Assembly: GCF_002245625.1 (NCBI RefSeq)
Contig: NZ_NOIG01000006.1
Span: 372,001-436,000, forward strand
DNA from: Acidovorax kalamii
GTDB lineage: Bacteria > Pseudomonadota > Gammaproteobacteria > Burkholderiales > Burkholderiaceae_C
Direction of reading: 5' to 3'
DNA: 64,000 nucleotides
The number at the start of each line of letters is the position of its first letter. The first letter of the stretch is position 1. The notes beneath the pieces are model-generated. The model had not been told where the DNA came from. It did no database searches and worked only from the letters and a program-made list of their open reading frames with translations. Both the position numbers and the translations under genes were made by a program. Shown here piece after piece: positions 50,674 to 59,390 of this stretch.

Positions 50674-53019
50674 CTACGGCACCGCAGGTGCAGATGTGTG
50701 CAGCGCGGGCTGCGGTGGCTGGGGCGGCTGTGCCCGCAGCAGCGCGGCAAAGCCCTCGGCGGGCAGCGGGCGGCTGCACAGATAGCCCTGGTAGGTGTCA
50801 CAGCCCCGTTCGCGCAAGAAGGCCAGTTGCCCCTCGGTCTCCACCCCTTCGGCCAGCACCGACAGGCCCATGCTGTGCCCCATGGCGATGATGGCGGCGC
50901 TGATCGCCATGTCGTCCTCGCTCTGCGGGATGTCGCGGATGAAGCCCTGATCGATCTTGAGCACGTCGATGGGAAAACGCTTGAGCTGCGCCAGCGACGA
51001 GTAGCCCGTGCCGAAGTCATCCACCGCGATGCGCACCCCCAGCTCGCGCAGGCGCACCAGCATCTGGCGGGCCTCCTCGGTGCGCTCGGCCAGCGCGGTT
51101 TCGGTGATCTCCAGCTCCAGCAGCCGGGCCGGGAAGCCCGAGTCCGCCAGCGCAGCCGACGCGCAGCCCGCCAGGTCGGTGAGGTGGAACTGGCGCGGCG
51201 ACACGTTCACGGCCAGCATCAGCTCGGGCAGGCCCGCATCGCGCCACGCCTGGCCCTGGCGGCAGACCTCGCGCAGCACCCATTCGCCCAGCGGGCCGAT
51301 CACGCCCGAGGTCTCGGCCACGGGGATGAAACGCGCGGGCGAGATCAGCCCCTCCTGCGGGTCGTTCCAGCGCACCAGCGCCTCGGCGCCCAGGATGCGG
51401 CCGGTGGCAATGTCCACCTGCGGCTGGTAGTGCATCTGCAGATGGCCCTGCATCAGCGCCAGGCGCAGGCGCGACTCCAGCTCCAGCCGCTCGCGTGCGG
51501 CCTGGGTCATGGTCTCATGGAAGAAGCACCAGGCACCCCGCCCCCGGGCCTTGGCGCCATACACGGCCGCATGGGCGCCCTGCAGCAGCAGCTCGGTGGT
51601 GCTCGCATGGTCGGGGAACATGCAGATGCCCACACTCACCCCGGCCACCACCTCCAGCCCGTCGGGCGAACGCCAGGGCTCGGCCACGGCCTGGATCAGG
51701 TGCCGGGCCATGGCAGCCGCGCCGTCGGCATGGCGCAGGTGGCGCGCCACGACGGCCAGCTCGTCGCCCGCCATGCGGCCCAGCACATCGCCCGGGCGCA
51801 GGGCCGACTGCACCTGCCGCGCGATGTGCTTGAGCACTTCGTCGCCGATGGTGTGGCCGTAGCTGTCGTTCACGTCCTTGAAGCGGTCCAGGTTGAGCAG
51901 CAACACGGCAATGTTCTCACCGCTGGCGCGCGCCTCCTGCACGGTCAGCTCCAGCTGGTGCCCGAACCAGGTGCGGTTGGACAGGCCGGTGAGCGCGTCG
52001 TTGTGCGCCAGAAACTCCAGGCGCCGCTGCTGGGCCTTTTCTTCGGAGATGTCGGTGAACATGCACACGTAGTGCGTGATCTCTCCCGCCGGGTCGCGCA
52101 CGGCCGACAGCGACATGTGCTCGGGGAAGATCTCGCCGTTCTTGCGGCGGTTCCAGATCTCGCCCTGCCAGTGGCCGGTGTCGAGCAGCGCGGCCCACAT
52201 GGCCTCGTAAAAAGCTTGGTCGTGGCGGCCCGACTTGAAGACACGCGGGGTCTTGCCCAGCAGCTCTTCCTCGGTGTACCCGAGCAGCCGCGTGAAGGCG
52301 GCGTTCACGGACAGGATACGGCTGTGGGCATCGGTCACCACCACGCCCTCCATGGTGTTGTCCACCACGGTGGCGGCCAGCCGCTGGCGCGCCTCGCTGC
52401 GCTGCAGCGCGGCGCGCGCGGCCTTGATCTCGTCCAGATCCTGCACCACACACACCAGGTGGGCGGGCTCGTCGCTGTCCATCGGCACCCGGGTCACGGT
52501 GCACAACACGGGCACCGTGCGGCCGGTGTCCAGGCGCTGGCACTGGCGCTCGCCCACGTAGTGGTCGATCTCGCCCGCCATCAGGCGCTCCAGCTGGCGC
52601 ATGGCCCAGTCGCGGTCCTGGGCCACCATCACGTCGCGGAAATTGAGGCTGAGCACCTGCATCAGCGTGCCCCCCAGCATCTCGACCAGGCGGTGGTTGG
52701 CCCACAGAAACTGCCCGTCCGGCGCCACACGCGCGATGCCTGCGGGCGCGTGGCGCACGATCTGCGTCAGCTCGCGCGCCATGGCCGTGCGCACCTTCTC
52801 GGCGCGGCGCATCCGCCGCAGCAGCCACCAGGCCAGGCCGCTGGTCAGCGCCACATAACCCCAGCCCTTCCAAGTCTGGAAGCGGGTCAGCAGCTCGGGG
52901 TCGGTGACCCAGTGGGCCAGCAAGGCGTCGCCCACGAACACCCAGGCCACACCCAGCACCAGGTACAGCAGCATGCCCCGCCAGGGGACCAGTGGTGGGG
53001 CATGCCCCTCTTCGCCCAT
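50674..53019 (-). CDS. Membrane PAS-GGDEF-EAL cyclic-di-GMP signalling protein
   Basis: 781 residues. Two N-terminal membrane helices (about 18-38 and 55-70), two PAS domains (HAPAGIARVAPDGQFLWANHR and VVDNTMEGVVVTDAHSRILSVNAAF), a GGDEF domain and an EAL domain. GGDEF is degenerate: GRMAGDELAVV, so Ala and Leu replace Gly and Phe, although the upstream LDRFKDVNDSYGH is intact. EAL keeps EALVRW, NVSPRQF, DDFGTGYSS and KIDQGF, so phosphodiesterase activity is likely. ATG at 53019 has AAGGAG. Divergent from purU by 67 bp. Confidence 0.93.
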   Translation of the reverse strand: MGEEGHAPPLVPWRGMLLYLVLGVAWVFVGDALLAHWVTDPELLTRFQTWKGWGYVALTSGLAWWLLRRMRRAEKVRTAMARELTQIVRHAPAGIARVAPDGQFLWANHRLVEMLGGTLMQVLSLNFRDVMVAQDRDWAMRQLERLMAGEIDHYVGERQCQRLDTGRTVPVLCTVTRVPMDSDEPAHLVCVVQDLDEIKAARAALQRSEARQRLAATVVDNTMEGVVVTDAHSRILSVNAAFTRLLGYTEEELLGKTPRVFKSGRHDQAFYEAMWAALLDTGHWQGEIWNRRKNGEIFPEHMSLSAVRDPAGEITHYVCMFTDISEEKAQQRRLEFLAHNDALTGLSNRTWFGHQLELTVQEARASGENIAVLLLNLDRFKDVNDSYGHTIGDEVLKHIARQVQSALRPGDVLGRMAGDELAVVARHLRHADGAAAMARHLIQAVAEPWRSPDGLEVVAGVSVGICMFPDHASTTELLLQGAHAAVYGAKARGRGAWCFFHETMTQAARERLELESRLRLALMQGHLQMHYQPQVDIATGRILGAEALVRWNDPQEGLISPARFIPVAETSGVIGPLGEWVLREVCRQGQAWRDAGLPELMLAVNVSPRQFHLTDLAGCASAALADSGFPARLLELEITETALAERTEEARQMLVRLRELGVRIAVDDFGTGYSSLAQLKRFPIDVLKIDQGFIRDIPQSEDDMAISAAIIAMGHSMGLSVLAEGVETEGQLAFLRERGCDTYQGYLCSRPLPAEGFAALLRAQPPQPPQPALHTSAPAVP

Positions 53020-53086
53020 CGAACTCCTTGGCTTGTGTCTACACGGTTCCACGGCGCCGGGCCCTTGCTGCGACAATTGCACAGCT

Positions 53087-53938
53087 ATGACGACCAACGC
53101 CTACATCCTTACCCTGTCCTGCCCCGACCGCCTGGGGCTGGTGCACGCTGTCTCCGGCTTTCTGCTGGAGCACGGCGGCAACATCGAAGAAGCCGCACAG
53201 TACAACGACCACGCCACCGGCCTGTTCTTCATGCGGGTGCAGTTTGCCTGCGACCAGCACGACCACGCCACCCTCAAGTCCCGCCTGACGGCCTTTGCCG
53301 AGCCCTACCAGATGCGCTGGACGCTGCACGCCACGGCAGCCCCCATGAAAACCGTGCTCATGGTCAGCAAGGAAGGCCATTGCCTCAACGACCTGCTGTT
53401 CCGCTGGAAGAGTGGCCTGCTGCCCATCGACATCCGCGCCATCATCAGCAACCACCGCGACTTTTACCAGCTCGCGGCCAGCTACAACGTGCCGTTCCAC
53501 CACATCCCGCTCACCGGCGCGACCAAGGCCCAGGCCGAGGCAAAACAGTTCGAGATTATCGAGGCCGAAGGGGCTGAACTGGTGGTGTTGGCCCGTTACA
53601 TGCAGATACTTTCTCTTGACCTATGTCAAAAGTTGGCCGGTCGGGCAATCAACATCCACCACAGCTTCCTGCCCAGCTTCAAGGGCGCCAAGCCCTACTA
53701 CCAGGCGCATGACCGGGGCGTGAAGCTGATTGGCGCCACGGCCCACTACGTGACGGCCGACCTGGACGAAGGCCCGATCATCGAGCAGGACGTGGCCCGC
53801 GCCGACCACACCGACACGGTGGAAGACCTCACGGCCCGCGGCCGCGACACCGAAAGCCAGGTGCTGGCCCGCGCCGTGAAGTGGCACAGCGAGCACCGGG
53901 TGATCCTGAACGGCCACAAGACCGTGATCTTTCGTTAG
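53087..53938 (+). CDS. purU: Formyltetrahydrofolate deformylase
   Basis: 283 residues. ACT domain at 1-85 (LTLSCPDRLGLVHAVSGFLLEHGGNIEEA) followed by the hydrolase, with catalytic Asn189, His191 and Asp225 (AINIHHSFLPSF, YVTADLDEGPI). Splits 10-formyl-THF to formate and THF, supplying formate for PurT and balancing one-carbon pools; methionine and glycine act through the ACT domain in E. coli. Length matches E. coli PurU (280). A TTGAC-N4-GTCAA palindrome at 53616-53629 lies inside the gene. Confidence 0.96.
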   Translation: MTTNAYILTLSCPDRLGLVHAVSGFLLEHGGNIEEAAQYNDHATGLFFMRVQFACDQHDHATLKSRLTAFAEPYQMRWTLHATAAPMKTVLMVSKEGHCLNDLLFRWKSGLLPIDIRAIISNHRDFYQLAASYNVPFHHIPLTGATKAQAEAKQFEIIEAEGAELVVLARYMQILSLDLCQKLAGRAINIHHSFLPSFKGAKPYYQAHDRGVKLIGATAHYVTADLDEGPIIEQDVARADHTDTVEDLTARGRDTESQVLARAVKWHSEHRVILNGHKTVIFR

Positions 53939-53958
53939 CACTCACTCTGCGCAGCCCC

Positions 53959-54864
53959 ATGGCCACGGCACTCCCGTCGTCCTTCCTCAGCAGCGCGGCG
54001 CGGCGCATCCCGCCCATCCAGTGCCTGCTGACGTTTGAGGCGCTGGCCCGCCTGCGCAGCGTGACGCAAACAGCCGACGAGCTGTGCGTCACGCCCAGCG
54101 CCGTGAGCCACCGCGTCAAGCAGCTCGAACAGATCCTGGGCGTGCAGCTGTTTGGCCGGGCGGATTTTTCGCTCACCACCGAAGGCAGCGCCTACCTCGC
54201 CCATGTGCGCGAGGGGCTCACCGCGCTGCAGCGCTTTCCGGGCCAGGCGGCCGCACCCGGGCGGCGGCGGCTCAAGCTGGCCGTCACGCCCACGTTTGCA
54301 CGCACCATCCTCATCCCGCGCCTGCGCCAGTTCACCGAGGCTTATCCGGAGATCGACCTGGCGCTGCAGGTGTCCATCCCGCTCTTGGACGTGGTGGCCG
54401 AAGACGCCGACCTGATGGTGCGCTTTGGCCCCGGCCACTATGCCGATGTGGAGCATGTGGAGCTGGCGCGCGACGTGGTCACGCCCCTGGCATCCCCCGC
54501 GTTCGTGCGCGAGCACGGCCCGTTCGACCGCCCCGAGGACCTGGAGGGTGTGCAGCTGCTGCGCAGCCCGCTGGAGCCCTGGCGCACCTGGTTTGCCCCC
54601 ACGGGCCTGGACTGGGCCGAGCCCAGCGAGGGCTCGCAGTTCAACGACATCGGCCTGATGTGCGACGCCGCCGCTGCGGGCATGGGTGTGGCGCTGGTGC
54701 GCCTGAAGCTCGGCGCGCCCTGGCTGGAAAACGGCACGCTGGTGCGCCTGTTTGCCCACGACGCGCCCAGCCCCCACGCGCACTACCTGTGCTGGCGCAC
54801 CGGCACCATGGACCGGTGGGAATGCGCCGCGTTCGCCGAGTGGCTGCGCAAGACCATGGCGTAA
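53959..54864 (+). CDS. LysR family transcriptional regulator (GcvA-like)
   Basis: 301 residues. HTH at 12-75 (RRIPPIQCLLTFEALARLRSVTQTADELCVTPSAVSHRVKQLEQILGVQLF); effector domain with LAVTPTFARTILIPRLRQF, EDADLMVRFGPG and CDAAAAGMGVALVRL. The RxPPxxxLLTFEALAR start with PSAVSHRVKQLE is the GcvA subtype. It starts 20 bp after purU, so it may be transcribed with it; whether it controls glcD or purU is unknown. Read from 53959; a longer upstream reading overlaps purU. Confidence 0.92.
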   Translation: MATALPSSFLSSAARRIPPIQCLLTFEALARLRSVTQTADELCVTPSAVSHRVKQLEQILGVQLFGRADFSLTTEGSAYLAHVREGLTALQRFPGQAAAPGRRRLKLAVTPTFARTILIPRLRQFTEAYPEIDLALQVSIPLLDVVAEDADLMVRFGPGHYADVEHVELARDVVTPLASPAFVREHGPFDRPEDLEGVQLLRSPLEPWRTWFAPTGLDWAEPSEGSQFNDIGLMCDAAAAGMGVALVRLKLGAPWLENGTLVRLFAHDAPSPHAHYLCWRTGTMDRWECAAFAEWLRKTMA

Positions 54865-54868
54865 CAGA

Positions 54869-54960
54869 AGCATCCCCCTGAGTCGCCTTTGGCGCCTTCC
54901 CCCTTCTGTCTGCTGCGCCGGGAAGGAGGACGCAGCCCTTGCTGCGGGGCGGCCCTTGCT
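54869..54960. repeat. Repeat family C, copy 2
   Basis: Starts 4 bp after the LysR gene: CCCCCTGAGTCGCC...GGCGCCTTCCCCC hairpin, then a degenerate middle, and the exact 20-nt GCTGCGGGGCGGCCCTTGCT at 54941-54960 shared with copy 1. With repeat A7 it fills the 270-bp gap before glcD. Confidence 0.8.
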
Positions 54961-55005
54961 CGGCGGCCCTCGCCCGAGCCGCGCCCTCCTCCACCAAGTT
55001 CGGGC

Positions 55006-55062
55006 GAAATTTGCCTCCAGCGCTTGCCCAACAAGCGCTAGCAGCTATCAATTGGTGAGCAT
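55006..55062 (+). repeat. Repeat family A, copy 7
   Basis: About 57 bp: AAATTTGCCTCCAGCGC, then CCCAACAAGCGCTAGCAGCTATCAATT. The core has a perfect dyad AGCGCTTG-CCCAA-CAAGCGCT (55019-55039, 8-bp arms), the clearest of all copies, and may show the unbroken form of the element. It lies 73 bp before the glcD start. Confidence 0.88.
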
Positions 55063-55134
55063 TCAGGTGTTTTTCACAATCCCCTGCAGAAAAGCTCAAG
55101 CCCGGGCGCCCGGCCATCCCCTACAGTGGCGGCC

Positions 55135-56640
55135 ATGAACACCGCCTCTTCCGCCCCTGCAGGCCCCACCCCCGCCGAGCGCGCCGCGCGCCAGGCCGAA
55201 GTTGTCCAGGCCCTGGGCCAGGCCGTGCCGGCACATGCCCTGCTCTGGCACAGCGAAGACACCACGCCGTATGAATGCGACGGCCTCACCGCCTACCGCC
55301 AGCGCCCGCTGGTGGTGTGCCTGCCCGAGACCTATGAAGAAGTGCAGGCCGTACTGCGCGCCTGCCACCGGCTGCAGGTGCCCGTGGTGGCACGGGGCGC
55401 GGGCACAGGCCTGTCGGGCGGCGCCATGCCGCACGCGATGGGCGTCACGCTGTCGCTGGCCAAGTTCAACCGCATCCTGAGCCTGAGCCCCGAAAGCCGC
55501 ACGGCCGTGGTGCAAAGTGGCGTGCGCAACCTCGCCATCAGCGAGGCGGCGGCCCCTTACAACCTGTACTACGCCCCCGACCCCAGCAGCCAGATCGCCT
55601 GCACCATCGGGGGCAACGTGGCCGAAAACTCGGGCGGCGTGCACTGCCTCAAATACGGTCTCACCGTGCACAACGTGCTCAAGGTCAAGGGCTTCACGGT
55701 GGAAGGCGAGCCCGTGGAGTTTGGCAGCGAGGCGCTGGACAGCCCCGGCTACGACCTGCTGGCCGCCGTGATCGGCAGCGAGGGCATGCTGGCCGTGATC
55801 ACCGAAGTGACGGTGCGCCTGATCCCCAAGCCCCAGCTCGCGCGCTGCATCATGGCCAGCTTTGACGACGTGCGCAAAGCGGGCGACGCCGTGGCCGCCG
55901 TCATCGCCGTCGGCATCATCCCCGCCGGCCTGGAGATGATGGACAAGCCCATGACCGCCGCCGTGGAAGACTTTGTGCATGCGGGCTACGACCTCACGGC
56001 CGAAGCCATCCTGCTGTGCGAAAGCGACGGCACGCCCGAAGAGGTGGAAGAAGAAATCGGCCGCATGAGCGAGGTGCTGCGCGCTGCAGGCGCCACCGCC
56101 ATCAGCGTGAGCCGCGACGAGGCCGAGCGCCTGCGCTTCTGGAGCGGCCGCAAAAACGCCTTCCCCGCCAGCGGCCGCATCAGCCCCGACTACATGTGCA
56201 TGGACTCGACCATCCCGCGCAAGCGCCTGGCCGACATCCTGCTCGCCATCCAGGAGATGGAAAAGAAGTACCAGCTGCGCTGCGCCAACGTGTTCCATGC
56301 GGGCGATGGCAACCTGCATCCTCTCATCCTGTTCGACGCGAACGACGCCGACCAGCTGCGCCGTTGCGAGCTGTTTGGTGCGGAGATTCTGGAAACCAGC
56401 GTGGCGATGGGCGGCACGGTGACGGGCGAACATGGCGTGGGCGTGGAGAAACTCAACAGCATGTGTGTGCAGTTTTCTGCGGAGGAGAACGCGCAGATGT
56501 TCGGGCTGAAACATGCGTTTGACCCGGCGGGGTTGTTGAACCCCGGGAAGGTGATTCCGACGTTGAACCGGTGTGCGGAGTACGGGAAGATGCTGGTGCG
56601 GGGGGGGCAGATCAAACATCCTGATCTACCGAGATTTTGA
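55135..56640 (+). CDS. glcD: Glycolate oxidase FAD subunit family protein
   Basis: 501 residues. FAD-binding region: VVARGAGTGLSGGAMPH, IGGNVAENSGGVHCLKYGLTVHNVLKVKG, and GSEGMLAVITEVTVRLIPKP; the C-terminal cap ends in HAGDGNLHP and GEHGVGVEKL, the active-site His region of GlcD-like/D-lactate dehydrogenases. Oxidises glycolate (or a similar 2-hydroxyacid) to glyoxylate. In E. coli it needs GlcE and GlcF; neither lies within this window. A GTG nine bp upstream is possible but the ATG at 55135 is preferred. Confidence 0.9.
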   Translation: MNTASSAPAGPTPAERAARQAEVVQALGQAVPAHALLWHSEDTTPYECDGLTAYRQRPLVVCLPETYEEVQAVLRACHRLQVPVVARGAGTGLSGGAMPHAMGVTLSLAKFNRILSLSPESRTAVVQSGVRNLAISEAAAPYNLYYAPDPSSQIACTIGGNVAENSGGVHCLKYGLTVHNVLKVKGFTVEGEPVEFGSEALDSPGYDLLAAVIGSEGMLAVITEVTVRLIPKPQLARCIMASFDDVRKAGDAVAAVIAVGIIPAGLEMMDKPMTAAVEDFVHAGYDLTAEAILLCESDGTPEEVEEEIGRMSEVLRAAGATAISVSRDEAERLRFWSGRKNAFPASGRISPDYMCMDSTIPRKRLADILLAIQEMEKKYQLRCANVFHAGDGNLHPLILFDANDADQLRRCELFGAEILETSVAMGGTVTGEHGVGVEKLNSMCVQFSAEENAQMFGLKHAFDPAGLLNPGKVIPTLNRCAEYGKMLVRGGQIKHPDLPRF

Positions 56641-56751
56641 GGGCCAACGATCTCTACTAGCCGCATTCTTGGCCCGGCTGCGGCACTTCCACAGCGCAAT
56701 GTTCTTCCGAAATCCTGACCGCGCGGCGCGCTATGACCATCGGGGCCAAAC

Positions 56752-57045
56752 TTACCCCACAGAAAATCGCGCCGGAATCAAGAACCAGAGCGACGAGACC
56801 AAAAAAGCCACCAGCAACAACCTATCAAGAAGCGAGTTTCTTCGCAGATAGAAACCCAGGCCCCAAAAAACTCCGGCCAACGCCAATGCCTGCGCCAGCA
56901 GCAGCGCTGAAAAAGCCCCAACGATGAAGCGCCCCCCAGCCCAGAGGGGCGCATGGACAGACAATAGATACATATTGACGGCAGCAAGGGTAGCTGCCGC
57001 CGCTGCGTAGAAAATCCACCGCGCGCAGTGCAGCGGGGAGGCCAC
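56752..57045 (-). CDS. Small three-helix membrane protein, coupled to a hydrolase gene
   Basis: 97 residues, not recognised. Three membrane helices are visible: WIFYAAAAATLAAVNMYLL, FIVGAFSALLLAQALALAG(VFWGL), and LLLVAFLVSSLWFLIPA, separated by a basic FYLRRNSLLDR loop. The start is a GTG whose first base overlaps the last base of the hydrolase gene's TAG, so translation is almost certainly coupled. Base composition is lower in GC than the neighbours. Its position directly after a serine hydrolase is what one sees for immunity or partner proteins, but no homology supports that. About 110 bp to glcD hold nothing I can name. Confidence 0.65.
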   Translation of the reverse strand: MASPLHCARWIFYAAAAATLAAVNMYLLSVHAPLWAGGRFIVGAFSALLLAQALALAGVFWGLGFYLRRNSLLDRLLLVAFLVSSLWFLIPARFSVG

Positions 57046-57881
57046 TATCGGAGCCCTCTGGAATAAAGGTATGCCGCTAGCTCCCGCCGCCGACGCTTGC
57101 CCTCCTCGGTGTTGGGAGCGTAGTAAAAATGGCCTGACGCTTCGACCATCTGCTTTCCCAAACTCGGTGTAGACAGCAACAACTTTTCACGGCTCATACC
57201 TGCATACAACGGATCACCTTGAGCTGTCAGGTCCACGACGATGACGTTTTTGATCGCCGGTGTTGTTTTCACTTGCTGCAGAAACTTCCCACCAATAGGA
57301 GAGCCGATCAGGACCAGATGATTGACAACGGTACCCCCAGCTCCGTAATTAATCGCGACCTGCGCGGCCACAAGAGACCCGTAGGAGTAGCCGATGAGGT
57401 TGAACTGAGTGCCGCTTTGTGGAAATTTATCGAGCGGCACTTGAATGACAGATTTTCCGGCACGAAAAACATCCACGCCGATGGCGGCATCTGCAAGGGT
57501 GCCACCAGACCACTTCCTTGGATCCACGGAAATCAGTTGGACATTTTTCTCTGCAAACGCCCTCACCATGTCCAAGATATAGCCTCCGTCCATTCCAGCG
57601 CCCCCAAAAAAAAGATTTCCCGTAATCTTTTCGCCAGGAACGAAGAACCTCGACAGTGAGGCGGCTCCCGCCACTGGAGGGCTCAAATCACGAATTTTCA
57701 GAAGGCTTTGGTTTTCTTTGAAGTTCCAGGCATCGAATCCGGCAGCCCCCGGCTCAAGCCCCATCGGGCCAGGGGTCGAACCACGTGGCATGTAGTCTCG
57801 CAACAAACACGCGGGTTCGCCCGAGAACGACTCATCCACTAATTTGGTCCCCATCGGACCCGGCACTACGTATTGCGTCAA
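57045..57881 (-). CDS. Alpha/beta-hydrolase-like protein of unknown role (TTG start)
   Basis: 278 residues, unrecognised beyond the fold. The nucleophile elbow is NLIGYSYGSL with Ser166; QGDPLYAG offers Asp223 and EASGHFYYAP His251, a complete triad in the right order. NLFFGGAGMDGGYI gives a possible oxyanion loop. No signal peptide. PGPMG occurs twice in the first 42 residues. The start is TTG at 57881, chosen because AGGAG lies at 57887-57891 with a 5-nt spacer; the first ATG would lose nine residues. Lower GC than its flanks suggests transfer. It could be a lipase-type effector, a thioesterase, or a house esterase; no secretion gene is nearby. Confidence 0.7.
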   Translation of the reverse strand: MTQYVVPGPMGTKLVDESFSGEPACLLRDYMPRGSTPGPMGLEPGAAGFDAWNFKENQSLLKIRDLSPPVAGAASLSRFFVPGEKITGNLFFGGAGMDGGYILDMVRAFAEKNVQLISVDPRKWSGGTLADAAIGVDVFRAGKSVIQVPLDKFPQSGTQFNLIGYSYGSLVAAQVAINYGAGGTVVNHLVLIGSPIGGKFLQQVKTTPAIKNVIVVDLTAQGDPLYAGMSREKLLLSTPSLGKQMVEASGHFYYAPNTEEGKRRRRELAAYLYSRGLR

Positions 57882-58061
57882 GGCAGCTCCTAAGTCGAAT
57901 GGGGCGCTAGCCTAAATTCACCGACGAACATTGGCACGGGTTTTTTGCAACCGAAAGTAGCCTTTACGAGGGGTAACGGCTCGCCCACGCTAGTGCCCCT
58001 CCCTTGTACCGGGTGAACAATGTTTACCTTGGGCAAGCAGCGCACCATGACACGGCAACGC

Positions 58062-59357
58062 TCAACCACCCACCACCGCCCGCCAAATCTCCCCCGCGTG
58101 CGAAACCGCAAACAACACCAGCCCGATCAACCCACCCACCACCGTCCCATTGATCCGGATGTACTGCAGATCTTTGCCGATGTTCAGCTCAATCAGCTGC
58201 GTCATCTCCTCGGTATCCCACCGCCGCACGGTGTCCTCAATGTGCTGAGCAATGAACGCCGACACGTCCGGCGCCAGGCCCTCTGCCCATCGCTCCAGCC
58301 GGTCATTGAAGGACTGCCGCAGCGCCGCATCCCCCGCCAGCGACTCCCCCAGCCACAATCCCAGCTTGCCCACCTGCCGCGCCAGCACCGAATCGGCATT
58401 CGCCAGATCACGCTGCAAGACGCCACGCAGGTCCAGCCACAAGGTCTGCACATAGCCGCCCACCGTGGCGTCGGTCTGCAACCAGGTGCGGATCTCCTCG
58501 CCCTTGCGCTCCCATTCCGGGTCGCTGCGCAGGCGCTCGAGAAAGCGCTGCACCGCCACATCAAACTGCGCACGCAGTGCGTGCTGCGGGTTGGCGGCCA
58601 CATCGGCCATCAGGCTCTCCAGCGCGCGGGCCAGCAGGGCCGAGCCCTTGTCGCCCAGCCAATCGCTGGGCAGCAATTTCTCGGTGCGCGGGTGGTCCTT
58701 CTTGAGCCAGGCCACGATGGACTGCGCGACCCAGGTGCGGGTTTGCTCGTTCTGCAGCAGTTCGATGAGCTTGGCCAGCACGTCGTCCAGCAGCGCCTGG
58801 TGACGGCCGTTGTGGGTCAGGGTGTCGAGCACCGCTGCCAGGGCACGCGACATATCCACCTGCCCGATCAAGGCACGCGCGGCCTTGTGGATGAAGCGCT
58901 CCACCTGCGCGTCCTGCACCGTCTCCAGCGCAGCCGATGCCAAGCGCGTGGCCTGGTGGCCCAGCAGCGCGGCGTTGCCTGGCGCCGCGAGCCACTGCGC
59001 CAGCCGCTCGGCCGGGTCGTGCCGGCGGATCAAAGACACCAGCGAGGGCACGTCCAGGAACTTGTCGCGCACAAAGGTGGCGAGGTTGCGGCCGATGCGC
59101 GCCTGGTTGCGCGCAATGACCGCCGTGTGCGGAATGGGCAGGCCCAGCGGGCGCCGGAACAGCGCCACCACCGCAAACCAGTCCGCCAGCGCACCCACCA
59201 TGGCGGCCTCGGCCATGGCTTTCACGCAGTTGAGCAGCAGGCCGCGTTCGACCACGCTGGTGGCGATGAATACCGCCGTCACCAGCAGCAACAGTCCCAG
59301 CGCCTGCCGTTTGGCACGCCGCAGGGCGACGGTTGCGCCATCAGTCTCTGGCGTCAT
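58062..59357 (-). CDS. DUF445 membrane protein
   Basis: 431 residues. Two N-terminal membrane segments (LGLLLLVTAVFIATSVV and a second near MVGALADWFAVVALFRRP, the DUF445 signature), a long helical cytoplasmic or periplasmic region, and a C-terminal membrane helix (YIRINGTVVGGLIGLVLFAV). DUF445 proteins (YjiN in E. coli) are inner-membrane proteins of unknown role. The ATG at 59357 was preferred over a TTG seven codons upstream. It follows the aminotransferase gene by 33 bp, so may be cotranscribed. Confidence 0.88.
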   Translation of the reverse strand: MTPETDGATVALRRAKRQALGLLLLVTAVFIATSVVERGLLLNCVKAMAEAAMVGALADWFAVVALFRRPLGLPIPHTAVIARNQARIGRNLATFVRDKFLDVPSLVSLIRRHDPAERLAQWLAAPGNAALLGHQATRLASAALETVQDAQVERFIHKAARALIGQVDMSRALAAVLDTLTHNGRHQALLDDVLAKLIELLQNEQTRTWVAQSIVAWLKKDHPRTEKLLPSDWLGDKGSALLARALESLMADVAANPQHALRAQFDVAVQRFLERLRSDPEWERKGEEIRTWLQTDATVGGYVQTLWLDLRGVLQRDLANADSVLARQVGKLGLWLGESLAGDAALRQSFNDRLERWAEGLAPDVSAFIAQHIEDTVRRWDTEEMTQLIELNIGKDLQYIRINGTVVGGLIGLVLFAVSHAGEIWRAVVGG

Positions 59358-59390
59358 CCGGGCCAGCCCGCCGACCAAGACCCCAATGCG

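Noticed and set aside
57890..58111. A 73-residue minus-strand frame between the hydrolase and DUF445 genes
   Set aside because: Arg/Val-rich without a ribosome site, and it overlaps the end of the DUF445 gene.
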